The notes beneath the pieces are model-generated. The model searched no databases. It was not told the DNA's origin and worked only from the letters and a program-made list of their open reading frames with translations. Shown one piece after another: positions 24,101 through 32,171 of a stretch of DNA of 64,000 bases. The first letter of the stretch is position 1. Each line of letters begins with the position of its first letter. This DNA is from Paenibacillus rhizophilus. Its GTDB lineage: Bacteria > Bacillota > Bacilli > Paenibacillales > Paenibacillaceae. The translations under genes were made by a program, and so were the position numbers. The stretch is from contig NZ_RQPI01000003.1 in NCBI RefSeq assembly GCF_003854965.1, positions 186,001-250,000 of the forward strand. The letters are read 5' to 3'.

Positions 24101-27100
24101 ATATCCGCTCCTTGTCCGTCGGCGTGAGCCATCTCCTGCCGGACTCAATCTCCTCCATCCAGCTTCAGGACGGCAGCGTCACCGCCGGCAAGCTTGGTGA
24201 AGGAGCTGTCCGCTCCGAGCATTTGGGGGCGGAATCCGTCACGGGAGAGCATCTGGCGGAAGGGTCGGTGGAAAGCCGCCATATTGAGGCGGGCGGAATT
24301 ACGCTGGAGCATCTGGCTGCGGAAGTGCGCTCCCCGGAGCTGCTGCTCGACAGCTCGATTGACGCAAGCAAGCTTGCGCCGAAGAGCATCGGCAGCGACC
24401 GGCTGGCCGACGGTGCGGTAGGTGGAGCGGAGCTTCAGGATGAAGCGGTGGACGGCTCGAAGATCGCGTCCTTCTCCATTCAGTCCCGCCATCTGGAAGA
24501 AGAGAGCGTGCAGAGCTACCATCTTGCTCCCTCTTCCGTCGGCAGCGAACATTTGGAGGCATCGGCCGTTCAATCGGAGCATCTGGCGGAAGGCTCGGTA
24601 GGGAAGGAAGCCATCGGGGCGGGGGCGCTTCAGTCAGAGCATTTGTCCCCCGGCATTATCGGCGGCGAGCATATCCATTCCCTGAGCATCGGCGTAAGCC
24701 ATCTCCTGCCGGACTCGGTCTCCTCCGTCCAGCTTCAGGACGGCAGCGTCACCACCGGCAAGCTTGGTGAAGGAGTTGTCCGCTCCGAGCATTTAGCTGC
24801 AGAATCGGTGATGGGAGAGCATCTGGCAGAAGGCTCGGTGGAAAGCCGCCATATTACGGCGGGCGGAATTACGCTGGAGCATCTGGCTGCGGAAGTGCGT
24901 TCCTCGGAGCTGCTGCTCGACAGCTCGATTGTCGCAAGCAAGCTTACGCCGAAGAGCATCGGCAGCGACCGGCTGGCCGACGGTGCGGTAGGGGGAGCGG
25001 AGCTTCAGGATGAAGCGGTGGATGGCTCGAAGATCGCGTCCTTCTCCATTCAGTCCCGCCATCTGGAAGAAGAGAGCGTGCAGAGCTACCATCTTGCTCC
25101 CTCTTCCGTCGGCAGCGAACATTTGGAGGCATCGGCCGTTCAATCGGAGCATCTGGCGGAAGGCTCGGTAGGGAAGGAAGCCATCGGGGCGGGGGCGCTT
25201 CAGTCAGAGCATTTGTCCCCCGGCATTATCGGCGGCGAGCATATCCATTCCCTGAGCATCGGCGTAAGCCATCTCCTGCCGGACTCGGTCTCCTCCGTCC
25301 AGCTTCAGGACGGCAGCGTCACCACCGGCAAGCTTAGTCAAGGAGTTGTTGGTTCCGAGCATCTGGGGGCGGAATCCGTCACGGGAGAGCATCTGGCGGA
25401 AGGCTCTATTGAAAGCCGCCATATCGCGGCGGGCGGAATTACGCTGGAGCATCTGGCTGCGGAAGTGCGCTCCTCGGAGCTGCTGCTCGACAGCTCGATT
25501 GACGCAAGCAAGCTTACGCCGAAGAGCATCGGCAGCGACCGGCTGGCTGACGGAGCGGTAGGCGGAGCGGAGCTTCAGGATGAAGCGGTGGACGGCTCGA
25601 AGATCGCGTCCTTCTCCATCCAGTCCCGCCACATGGAAGAAGCGAGCGTGCAGAGCTATCATCTTGCCGCAGATGCGGTTCAGCCCCATCATCTCGCCGA
25701 TCATGCGGTTACCTCGCTCAAGCTGTCGCCCGAGAGCGTAACGAGCGACAAACTCGGCGAATACGCGGTAACTTCCGCCAAGCTCGCAGACGGCAGCGTC
25801 CATTCCGCTAAACTGGCTGAATCGGCTGTTCAATCGGAGCATCTGGCAGCAGGCTCGGTAGGGAAGGAAGCCATCGCGGCTGGAGCACTCCAGTCGGAGC
25901 ATTTGTCCCCCGGTATTGTCGGCGGCGAGCATATTTGCTCCCTGTCCATCGGCGTGAGCCATCTCCTGCCGGACTCGGTCTCGTCCGCCCAGCTTCAGGA
26001 CGGCAGCGTCACCGCCGGCAAGCTTGGTGAAGGAGCTGTTGGTTCCGAGCATTTGGGGGCGGAAACCGTCACGGGAGAACATCTGGCGAAAGGCTCCGTT
26101 GAGAGCCGTCATATCATTCCCGGCGGCGTAAAACTGCTGCATTTGTCTGCTGAGGTTCGCTCCCAGGAGCTGCTGCCCGACAGCTCGATTGACGGAAGCA
26201 AGCTTGCACCGAAGACCATCGGCAGCGACCGGCTGGCCGACGGCGCGGTAGGGGGAGCGGAGCTTCAGGATGAAGCGGTGGACGGCTCGAAGATCGCGCC
26301 CTTTTCCATCCAGTCCCGGCATCTGGAAGAAGAGAGCGTGCAGAGCTATCATCTTGCCGCAGAAGCGGTTCAGTCCCAACATCTTGCGGATCATGCGGTT
26401 ACTTCGCTCAAGCTGTCGCCCGAGAGCGTAACGAGCGACAAACTCGGCGATTTCGCGGTAACGGCCGCCAAGCTCGCGGACGGCAGCGTCCATTCCGCCA
26501 AGCTGGCCGCATCGGCTGTTCAATCGGAGCATCTGGCGGAAGGCTCGGTGGAAGGCCGCCATATTGCGGCGGGCGAGATTACGCTGGAGCATCTGTCCGA
26601 AGAAGTTCGCTCCCCGGAACTGCTGCCCGACGGTTCGATTGGCGGAAGCAAGCTTGCGCCGAAGACCATCGGCAGCGGCCAACTGGCGGAAGGAGCAGTA
26701 GGCGGAGAGGAACTCCAGGATGAAGCGGTGGACGGCTCGAAGATCGCGTCCTTCTCTATCCAGTCCCGCCATCTGGAAGAAGAGAGCGTGCAGAGCTATC
26801 ATCTCGCTTCCTCTTCCATCTATGGCGAGCACTTGGCCGCATTGGCCGTTCAATCGGAGCACCTGGCGGATGGCTTGGTGAAAGGCCGCCATATCGCGGC
26901 GGGCGAGATTACGCTGGAGCATCTGTCTGAGGAAGTACGTTCCCCGGAACTGCTGCCCGACGGCTCGATTGGCGGAAGCAAGCTTGCGCCGATGAGCATC
27001 GGCAGCGACCTGCTGATGGAAGGGGCGGTAGGGGGAGCGGAGCTTCAGGATGAAGCGGTGGACGGCTCGAAGATCGCCCCCTTCTCCATTCAGTCCCGCC

Positions 27101-28176
27101 ATCTGGAAGAGGCGAGCGTGCAGAGCTATCACCTTGCTCCTTCTTCCGTCGGCGGCGGACAGTTGGCTGAATCGGCCGTTCAATCGGAGCATCTGGCGGA
27201 TGGCTTGGTGAAAGGCCGCCATATCGCGGCGGGCGAGATTACGCTGGAGCATCTGTCTGAGGAAGTACGTTCCCCGGAACTGCTGCCCGACGGCTCGATT
27301 GGCGGAAGCAAGCTTGCGCCGATGAGCATCGGCAGCGACCTGCTGATGGAAGGGGCGGTAGGGGGAGCGGAGCTTCAGGATGAAGCGGTGGACGGCTCGA
27401 AGATCGCCCCCTTCTCCATTCAGTCCCGCCATCTGGAAGAGGCGAGCGTGCAGAGCTATCACCTTGCTCCTTCTTCCGTCGGCGGCGGACAGTTGGCTGA
27501 ATCGGCCGTTCAATCGGAGCATCTGGCGGAAGGCTCGGTGGAAGGCCGTCATATTGCGGCGGGAGAGATTACGCTGGAGCATCTGGCCGAGGAGGTGCGC
27601 TCTCCTGAACTGCTGCCCGACGGCTCGATTGGCGGAAGCAAGCTTGCGCCGAAGAGCATCGGCAGCGACCTGCTGACGGAAGGCGCGGTAGGCGGAGCGG
27701 AGCTTCAGGATGAAGCGGTGGACGGCTCGAAGATCGCTCCCCTCTCCATTCAGTCCCGCCATTTGGAGGAAGAGAGCGTGCAGAGCCAGCATCTTGCCCC
27801 ATCCTCCGTCGGAGGGGAGCATCTGATGCGGGAAGCGGTGAGCCCCGAGCATCTGACCTTCAATCCGGTGCGTAGCGCGGGAAACCGGTCGACGCTTCAG
27901 CAGTTCGGAATGTCGGCGTTCTTGTTCGCCGCAGGCTCGGACAGCGTGGATGTGACGGTGACCTTCGATGAGCCGTTCGGCCACACGGGCTATGTGATGG
28001 TTGCCATGACAAACCAGCCCTTCTTCTATGCTTCATTAAAAAGCAGGGGAAGCGCAGATGCCATACTTCAAGTTGTTCGTCTGCGCGATACTCAGCATTT
28101 TTACGGCGTCCTTTCCTGGATCGCCATCGGCGCCCCTGCGGTGAAGCCCGCTCCCGAGGACCGGTTATTCGATTAA
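21199..28176 (+). CDS. Giant decapeptide-repeat protein (2325 residues)
   Basis: I do not recognise a named family. Residues 1-85 are basic then acidic (KKLPSKAKKRLYFVDNPS), with no signal peptide. Residues 86-141 are seven 8-residue (A/P)ETKxE(A/T)A units. Residues 163-2222 are 206 decapeptides in unbroken register, roughly [SA]-[VI]-x-[SG]-x-[HK]-[LI]-x-x-[GED]. About 100 unique residues follow (SAFLFAAGSDSVDVTVTFDE...LSWIAIGAP), which look like a beta-rich tip domain. Short hydrophobic-spaced decapeptides of this sort are seen in phage tail-fibre proteins and suggest a long beta-solenoid or fibre. The GTG start follows GGAGGGAGGG by 7 bases. Neighbours are a YheC/D spore-coat-type gene and glycosyltransferases, so a spore or cell surface filament is inferred. 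His is common at position 6. Confidence 0.7.
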   Translation: MSRSGKKLPSKAKKRLYFVDNPSIKELSILEDGRKQSGKVDTESGERAKAPAFKTDDEWEKEAMALHSALTVDPVEVSAGQKEAAAETKAETAPETKVEAAAETKVEAAAETKAETAAETKTEAAPETKTEAAPETKAETVPFAWKLEKEKRKVYTDDLSEGAVTGPKIAPRSIDGSKLKPGIIGAPWLQDYAVQTIHIADKAITSVKIAPESVSGEHLAEGSVSGGKLLDHSIGGEKLKEGSIGPEKLADRLIDASKIAERSIESRHLSECVVTNELLEEGSVTGDKIQSGAIGGRHLENGLIDRSKLADGSVGGDVIEDGSISGAKLEDGAIDARHLGEGIIGAKHLAPGAISREQLTGRVIGGEQIQLGIIGSVHLAEGAVGSRELGGESVQSSHLASDSVSGGHIASGAVTGRHLADRSVTYTKLAEGAVGTAQLVEQAVTSSKIADQSVLGHKLADEAVGSRHIAKSAVRGSHLAPQAVGSAHIQPEAVGEEQIRAGAVGSSHLKDDAVHSRHLAAGAVTGGELAGEAVGAGHLRPQSVTAAKLADGSVVASKLASGAVGGFALAPGAVSGEHIALCAVEEKHFTDSSVSARVLQDAAVDAEHLATGAVDSRHLRKNSVAPIALQPGSVSGEKLAAGAVKDIHLAAEAVQPHHLADHAVTSLKLSPESVTSDKLGDLAVTAAKLADGSVHSAKLSASAVQSEHLAAGAVGKEAIAAGALQSEHLSPGIIGGEHIRSLSVGVSHLLPGSVSSIQLQNGSVTAVKLGEGAVRSGHLAAESVMGEHLAEGSVESRHIAAGEVTLQHLAAEVRSPELLPDGSIGGSKLAPKSIGSDRLAKGAVGGAELQDEAVDGSKIAPLSIHSRHLEEASVQNWHLAADAVQPHHLADHAVTSLKLSPESVTSDKLGDCSVTAAKLADGSVDSAKLAESAVQSEHLATGAVGKEAIAAGVLQSEHLSPGIIGSEHIRSLSVGVSHLLPDSISSIQLQDGSVTAGKLGEGAVRSEHLGAESVTGEHLAEGSVESRHIEAGGITLEHLAAEVRSPELLLDSSIDASKLAPKSIGSDRLADGAVGGAELQDEAVDGSKIASFSIQSRHLEEESVQSYHLAPSSVGSEHLEASAVQSEHLAEGSVGKEAIGAGALQSEHLSPGIIGGEHIHSLSIGVSHLLPDSVSSVQLQDGSVTTGKLGEGVVRSEHLAAESVMGEHLAEGSVESRHITAGGITLEHLAAEVRSSELLLDSSIVASKLTPKSIGSDRLADGAVGGAELQDEAVDGSKIASFSIQSRHLEEESVQSYHLAPSSVGSEHLEASAVQSEHLAEGSVGKEAIGAGALQSEHLSPGIIGGEHIHSLSIGVSHLLPDSVSSVQLQDGSVTTGKLSQGVVGSEHLGAESVTGEHLAEGSIESRHIAAGGITLEHLAAEVRSSELLLDSSIDASKLTPKSIGSDRLADGAVGGAELQDEAVDGSKIASFSIQSRHMEEASVQSYHLAADAVQPHHLADHAVTSLKLSPESVTSDKLGEYAVTSAKLADGSVHSAKLAESAVQSEHLAAGSVGKEAIAAGALQSEHLSPGIVGGEHICSLSIGVSHLLPDSVSSAQLQDGSVTAGKLGEGAVGSEHLGAETVTGEHLAKGSVESRHIIPGGVKLLHLSAEVRSQELLPDSSIDGSKLAPKTIGSDRLADGAVGGAELQDEAVDGSKIAPFSIQSRHLEEESVQSYHLAAEAVQSQHLADHAVTSLKLSPESVTSDKLGDFAVTAAKLADGSVHSAKLAASAVQSEHLAEGSVEGRHIAAGEITLEHLSEEVRSPELLPDGSIGGSKLAPKTIGSGQLAEGAVGGEELQDEAVDGSKIASFSIQSRHLEEESVQSYHLASSSIYGEHLAALAVQSEHLADGLVKGRHIAAGEITLEHLSEEVRSPELLPDGSIGGSKLAPMSIGSDLLMEGAVGGAELQDEAVDGSKIAPFSIQSRHLEEASVQSYHLAPSSVGGGQLAESAVQSEHLADGLVKGRHIAAGEITLEHLSEEVRSPELLPDGSIGGSKLAPMSIGSDLLMEGAVGGAELQDEAVDGSKIAPFSIQSRHLEEASVQSYHLAPSSVGGGQLAESAVQSEHLAEGSVEGRHIAAGEITLEHLAEEVRSPELLPDGSIGGSKLAPKSIGSDLLTEGAVGGAELQDEAVDGSKIAPLSIQSRHLEEESVQSQHLAPSSVGGEHLMREAVSPEHLTFNPVRSAGNRSTLQQFGMSAFLFAAGSDSVDVTVTFDEPFGHTGYVMVAMTNQPFFYASLKSRGSADAILQVVRLRDTQHFYGVLSWIAIGAPAVKPAPEDRLFD
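21454..21621 (+). repeat. Seven 24-bp tandem repeats (ETK region)
   Basis: Unit (G/C)CCGAGACAAAAGNGGAG-type, each coding for (A/P)ETKxE(A/T)A, with the last unit ending in V. It is a charged linker ahead of the decapeptide array. Confidence 0.8.
21685..27864 (+). repeat. 206 x 30-bp coding repeats with higher-order duplications
   Basis: 6180 bases give exactly 206 units of 30 bases without a register break. Larger identical blocks sit on top: about 24481-24764 recurs at 25051-25334 (570 bp = 19 units), and about 26880-27180 recurs at 27210-27510 (330 bp = 11 units). This indicates recent unequal recombination. Confidence 0.85.
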
Positions 28177-28240
28177 GGGCATGGCATCGTCGTTTGAAGG
28201 GCAGGATTATTTATAGCTCGTTCCCATTATTGCAAGAACG

Positions 28241-28268
28241 AAAAGCGCAGCCCGAGGCTGCGCTTTTT
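28241..28268 (+). terminator. Terminator of the giant repeat gene
   Basis: AAAAGCGCAGCC, loop CGA, GGCTGCGCTTTTT. Confidence 0.85.
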
Positions 28269-28430
28269 CTTAATAAATTTAATGCTTGTCCTCTTCCTCA
28301 TATTTCTGCTTAGTTCATCCCAAATTGCCCGGTATATTGACAAACCTAGACGTTGGCCGTTGCCGACGGCAATTCGTTACATACACTGTGATGAACCCCG
28401 CCCCGGGGGAATGCTCTGCAAGGAGGATGA

Positions 28431-29261
28431 ATGAGCATGAAGCGAAGAGTAAAGCGCTCCCGCCCCTCCCGGCGCAGTTCTGTACGCCGCGTGTCCCGGT
28501 CTCATAAAGCTTTGTACACCGGCAACCATCCGGAGCCGCTTGTGTCCGTCATCATTCCGGCAATGAATGAAGCAGGCACGATTGCGGCGGCCATCGCGGA
28601 AGCAAGAAAGGTTCATTCGCGCTGTGAAGTCATCGTTGTAGTCAACGGCTCCTCGGACGGCACTGCAGAGATTGCCGCGTCCTGCGGAGGGCGTGTGATT
28701 TCCTACGTGGAGCCGCTGGGACACGATGTTGGCCGCAGCGTCGGGGCGGAGTCGGCGAAGGGTGACATTCTTTTGTTTACTGACGGCGATCTTGTTATTC
28801 CTGCTTCACAGCTTCGCCCGTTCATGGCGGCTGTAAAAGGAGGCGCAGACATCGCCTTGAACGATTATTCCGGACCGGTTCACCGTTCCCGTCCCCATCC
28901 GGTTGTGCTCTCCAAGCATGCGCTCAATATTCTGCTGCGCCGTCCGGATCTAAAGGGCTGCTCGATGACTGCGGTTCCGCACGCGCTGAGCCGCAGGGCG
29001 CTGGACACGCTTGGCAGCGGGATATTATCTTCTCCGCCGGTGGCGCAAGCCAAGGCTATTCTGGAAGGCCTCAAGATAGAAGCGGCACATAAGGTGCCTG
29101 TCGGCCGAATGAACGTCATCCGCCCAAAGGCGGACGGAACGGACCCCTTGCAGCAGATTATTGTCGCGGATCATCTCAGAGCGATTTCTCTTGTGCTGGA
29201 GAGCGGAGGCGAGAGAGCCGGATTCAGCGACGGGACACGGCGGCGGGAAATGGTGAGGTGA
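28431..29261 (+). CDS. Glycosyltransferase family 2 with Arg-rich N-terminus (1)
   Basis: This 276-residue GT-A-fold transferase begins with a strongly basic tail (MKRRVKRSRPSRRSSVRR), then the nucleotide-binding start VSVIIPAMNEAGTIAAAI near residue 39 and a D-G-D metal motif (LLFTDGDLVIP near residue 118). It would transfer a sugar from a nucleotide donor; donor and acceptor are unknown. AAGGAGG lies 4 bases before the ATG at 28431 and 10 before the one at 28437, so either may be used. A perfect sigma-E-like -10 CATACACT is at 28380-28387 but without a clear -35. It opens a four-gene operon behind the giant repeat protein, its plausible acceptor (inference). Confidence 0.78.
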   Translation: MSMKRRVKRSRPSRRSSVRRVSRSHKALYTGNHPEPLVSVIIPAMNEAGTIAAAIAEARKVHSRCEVIVVVNGSSDGTAEIAASCGGRVISYVEPLGHDVGRSVGAESAKGDILLFTDGDLVIPASQLRPFMAAVKGGADIALNDYSGPVHRSRPHPVVLSKHALNILLRRPDLKGCSMTAVPHALSRRALDTLGSGILSSPPVAQAKAILEGLKIEAAHKVPVGRMNVIRPKADGTDPLQQIIVADHLRAISLVLESGGERAGFSDGTRRREMVR

Positions 29262-29268
29262 TAGACTC

Positions 29269-30255
29269 ATGAGAATTGGAATTCATCCGAAGTCTGCCGG
29301 CAGGTCCAGAGCCTCCGCTTCCCGCCGGATGCGCGTCTTACACGGAACTGCGAAGCGGCAAAAGCTTCGAATGCGAAAAGGCCCGAAGAGCGTCAGAGCG
29401 GCCGGATCGGGGCGGACAATCGGCAGAACCGCCGCAGGATCGGGATTAAGAACCGCTGGACGGAGCTCCGGGAAGGCGGTATGGCGTCCGCCGGCGCTGC
29501 GCGGGAAGCTGTCGGTCATTATTACCGCATGCAATGAGGAAACAACCCTGCGATCCGTGCTGAAAGAAGCGGAACGGCTGAAGCCGGAGGAGATCATCGT
29601 CGTTCTGAACGGCTGCGTAGATAACAGCTTCCGGCGGGCGCGGCAGTCCGACAAGGCAATTGTCGTTCACTGTCCGGATGCGGCCGGGCACGATGTAGGG
29701 CGGGCGATTGGCGCGAAGATCAGTCGAGGCGACATCCTGCTGTTTCTCGATGGCGACATGGCCATCCCCGCTCCGGCGCTGTTTCCATTCGCCGCCGCCG
29801 TGGACCGGGGAGCGGATGTGGCGCTTAATGATCTGAATCCGCTGCTTCCGGTGTTCGGGGAATGCGACGACGTTACCCGCTGCAAAATGTTTCTGAACAT
29901 GGCGCTTGGCCGGGAAGACTTGGGAGCAGGTTCCATGACCGCCGTGCCTCATGCCCTGTCCCGAAGGATCGTGGATGTTGTCGGGCCCCAGGCGCTGTCG
30001 GTGCCGCCCAAGGCTCAGGCCGCCGCCATATTGGAGAAACTGCACGTACAGAACGCGGGTACGGTTAATGTAATCAAACGGAACAGGATTCGCAATGGGA
30101 ATACGGGGGCGGGAAACGGCGTGGAACAATTGATTATCGGCGATCATGCCGAGGCGCTTGCTGAATTGCTCGCCCGAGGCGCGTCAGGGCTGCCCTGGCA
30201 AGAGAACGGGGCGGACAGCCGCCGACTGCTTGCGGCATGGAGGAACGGAATATGA
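29269..30255 (+). CDS. Glycosyltransferase family 2 with Arg-rich N-terminus (2)
   Basis: This 328-residue paralogue of the preceding gene starts with about 75 residues rich in Arg, Lys, Ser and Gly (SRASASRRMRVLHGTAKRQK), then a GT-A domain: KLSVIITACNEETTLRSVL, a central AGHDVGRAIGAKISRGDILL that closely mirrors the first copy, and LFLDGDMAIP with D-G-D. The shared GHDVGRxxGA and SMTAVPHALSRR segments show a gene duplication. The arginine-rich tail is unusual for a glycosyltransferase and could bind an acidic surface or target the spore. It starts 8 bases after the first copy and overlaps the next gene. Confidence 0.78.
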   Translation: MRIGIHPKSAGRSRASASRRMRVLHGTAKRQKLRMRKGPKSVRAAGSGRTIGRTAAGSGLRTAGRSSGKAVWRPPALRGKLSVIITACNEETTLRSVLKEAERLKPEEIIVVLNGCVDNSFRRARQSDKAIVVHCPDAAGHDVGRAIGAKISRGDILLFLDGDMAIPAPALFPFAAAVDRGADVALNDLNPLLPVFGECDDVTRCKMFLNMALGREDLGAGSMTAVPHALSRRIVDVVGPQALSVPPKAQAAAILEKLHVQNAGTVNVIKRNRIRNGNTGAGNGVEQLIIGDHAEALAELLARGASGLPWQENGADSRRLLAAWRNGI

Positions 30256-30989
30256 CACGGACCAGCATTATTATTCCGACCTTTAACGGGCTGGGCCTCT
30301 TGCGGAGCTGTGTGGAGGCAATTCACCAGCACACGCCGAAGCCTTATGAACTGATCGTTGTGGATAATGCTTCAAGTGACGGGACGGCGGAATACTGCCG
30401 CAGAGAGAAGATTACATTCATTTCCCTGCCCGCCAACGCCGGCTTCCCGGTTGCCTGCAATCACGGTCTTCAGTTGGCATCCGGAGATGAACTGCTGCTC
30501 CTCAACAATGATGTCATTGTCTCGAAGGGATGGCTGGCCAATCTGAAAGCCGCTTTGTACAGTGCTCCGGATATCGGTATTGTCGGTCCCGTGACGAATT
30601 ATGCAAGCGGCCGGCAGCAGATTGACACCTGTTATACGGATATTACCGGGTTCCACGCGGCGGCGGAAACGGCGAATATTTCCGATCCCTCCAAATGGAG
30701 CGAGACGACCCGGCTGGTCGGTTTATGTTTTTTATTCAAAAGAGAAGTGCTCACAAGGGTAGGTCTGTTTGATGAAAGATTTTCTCCGGGGCATTACGAG
30801 GACGACGATTATTGCATGCGAACCCGTCTTCAGGGCTACCGGCTGCTGATCGCCGGCGACTGTCTGGTGCATCATGAGGGAAGCGCGAGCTTCAAGGAGG
30901 TCTATCGTTCCGGATGGAATGAACTGATCGAGCGAAATCGCGGATTGTATATTGAAAAATGGGGAGTCGATCCCAGGCAATTTATTTAG
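30252..30989 (+). CDS. Glycosyltransferase family 2 (rhamnosyltransferase-like)
   Basis: This 245-residue soluble GT2 has TSIIIPTFNGLGLLRSCVEAI at the start, VVDNASSDGTAEYC near residue 35, the LLLNNDVIVSKGWL metal region near residue 82 (N-N-D in place of D-x-D) and a C-terminal HYEDDDYCMRTRLQGYRLL that resembles O-antigen rhamnosyl transferases. The ATG at 30252 follows GGAGG by 8 bases and overlaps the preceding stop (ATGA). It lacks the Arg-rich tail of its two neighbours. Acceptor unknown; the operon context is the giant repeat protein and a nucleotidyltransferase. Confidence 0.8.
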   Translation: MTRTSIIIPTFNGLGLLRSCVEAIHQHTPKPYELIVVDNASSDGTAEYCRREKITFISLPANAGFPVACNHGLQLASGDELLLLNNDVIVSKGWLANLKAALYSAPDIGIVGPVTNYASGRQQIDTCYTDITGFHAAAETANISDPSKWSETTRLVGLCFLFKREVLTRVGLFDERFSPGHYEDDDYCMRTRLQGYRLLIAGDCLVHHEGSASFKEVYRSGWNELIERNRGLYIEKWGVDPRQFI

Positions 30990-31013
30990 GTTACATGTGA
31001 GGAGGAATGGGCT

Positions 31014-31745
31014 TTGAAAGGAGTCATACTGGCGGGCGGAAAGGGAACGAGACTCTATCCGCTGACCCGGATGATGAACAAGCATTTGCTTCCGGTCGGC
31101 AAGTATCCAATGATCTGTTACGGCGTTGACCGGCTGCGAAAGGCGGGCATCACCGACATTCTTCTTGTAATCAGCAGACAGTCTGCCGGAATGTATACGG
31201 ATTTCCTGGGAAGCGGTGCCGAGTTTGGCGTGTCTCTGACGTATAAAGTTCAAGAAGCCGCTGGCGGAATCGCCGAGGCGCTGGAGCTTGCAAAAGATTT
31301 TGTTTCCGCTGGAGAGCGGTTTGTCGTGCTGCTTGGAGACAATTTATTCACGGAGGATCTTACTCCTTATGTGGACAGCTATCTCCGGCAGCCGGAGGGA
31401 ACCGCCAAGGTGCTGCTCAAACCGGTGGAGGATGCGCGGCGGTATGGTGTTCCCGTCTTCGACAGCACAGACTCAGCCTGGATTGCCCATATTGAAGAAA
31501 AACCGAAACAGCCGAAGACGAGCTACTGCGTAACGGGTATTTATATGTACGACAAGGCCGTGTTTGATATTATCCGGCGGATTTCCCCTTCCCGGCGGGG
31601 GGAGCTTGAGATTACCGATGTCAACAATCTGTACGCGGCGGACCGCAAGCTGAGCTACGATGTGCTCAAAGAGTGGTGGAGCGACGCGGGAACGTTTGAT
31701 TCCCTGCGCGAAGCGGGGGAGAAGCTGAAAGATGCGCTGCCGTAA
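31014..31745 (+). CDS. Sugar nucleotidyltransferase (glucose-1-phosphate thymidylyltransferase type, SpsI-like)
   Basis: This 243-residue enzyme would activate a sugar-1-phosphate, probably to dTDP-glucose. Motifs: LAGGKGTRLYPLTRMMNKHLLP at the start (contains the G-x-G-T-R-x9-K signature), LGDNLF near residue 105 and GELEITDVNNLY near residue 198. It is shorter than RfbA (about 290) and like SpsI of spore polysaccharide clusters. The start is TTG, with GGAGG 8 bases upstream. It ends the glycosyltransferase operon; its stop codon lies within a terminator. dTDP-rhamnose for spore surface glycans would be the natural product, but the other rml genes are not adjacent. Confidence 0.75.
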   Translation: MKGVILAGGKGTRLYPLTRMMNKHLLPVGKYPMICYGVDRLRKAGITDILLVISRQSAGMYTDFLGSGAEFGVSLTYKVQEAAGGIAEALELAKDFVSAGERFVVLLGDNLFTEDLTPYVDSYLRQPEGTAKVLLKPVEDARRYGVPVFDSTDSAWIAHIEEKPKQPKTSYCVTGIYMYDKAVFDIIRRISPSRRGELEITDVNNLYAADRKLSYDVLKEWWSDAGTFDSLREAGEKLKDALP

Positions 31746-31760
31746 CGGCGGCGTTTTTTT
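31735..31760 (+). terminator. Terminator of the glycosyltransferase operon
   Basis: CGCTGCCG, loop TAA (the stop codon), CGGCGGCG and seven T. Confidence 0.8.
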
Positions 31761-31819
31761 AAAATATATGAATATACAAGCTGTTCGCTTTACCAGTCCG
31801 GCAGGAGTTTTACATACTT

Positions 31820-31862
31820 TGTGATTGAAATCACTATCCCTCTATTTTGCCCATGCTAATCT
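31820..31862 (+). promoter_or_regulatory. Fnr-type site and promoter of the DUF1858-DUF438 operon
   Basis: TGTGATTGAAATCACT (31820-31835) is a Crp/Fnr inverted repeat. A -10 of TAATCT with an extended TG (31854-31862) places the start near 31869, exactly 41.5 bases from the centre of the site. This is the classic spacing for activation by Fnr. Confidence 0.65.
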
Positions 31863-31929
31863 GTTGTTGAGAAGAGTTCTCAATTATATCGAACCTATTC
31901 ACCAAGAAGCCGGTAAGGGGAGAAGCCGT

Positions 31930-32157
31930 GTGCATAAACCGTTGAGTATAAACGAATCGATATTCGATCTGGTCAGCCGTGATCCCGAAGTGATGGACAT
32001 TATGATCGAACTGGGCTTCCAGGATATCGCCAAGCCGGGCATGCTGCAAACGGCCGGACGTTTCATGACATTGGCCAAAGGAATCAAGCTTAAAAAAATA
32101 GATATAGACACCGTCAAGCTGACGTTTCAGCGTCACGGATTCATCATTCAGGAATAG
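31930..32157 (+). CDS. DUF1858 domain protein
   Basis: This 75-residue protein is a stand-alone DUF1858 domain, the small helical domain found at the N-terminus of ScdA/RIC-type proteins and often next to DUF438. It shows INESIFDLVSRDPEVMDIMIELGFQ, then PGMLQTAGRFMTLAKGIK. A GTG at 31930 is chosen as start because AAGGGGAG lies 7 bases upstream; the frame extends further 5' to 31825 but over the Fnr site and promoter. It is followed 14 bases later by the DUF438 gene. A role in anaerobic or nitric-oxide response is inferred from the Fnr site. Confidence 0.75.
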   Translation: MHKPLSINESIFDLVSRDPEVMDIMIELGFQDIAKPGMLQTAGRFMTLAKGIKLKKIDIDTVKLTFQRHGFIIQE

Positions 32158-32171
32158 AGGAGCGGATCAAG

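Noticed and set aside
21685-27864. CRISPR array or minisatellite
   Set aside because: The 30-base units are coding, contiguous and without spacers.
25204-27984. 926-codon open frame on the minus strand inside the repeat gene
   Set aside because: It is the antisense of the 30-bp coding repeats, which are stop-free in several frames; no start signals, and composition follows the plus-strand gene.
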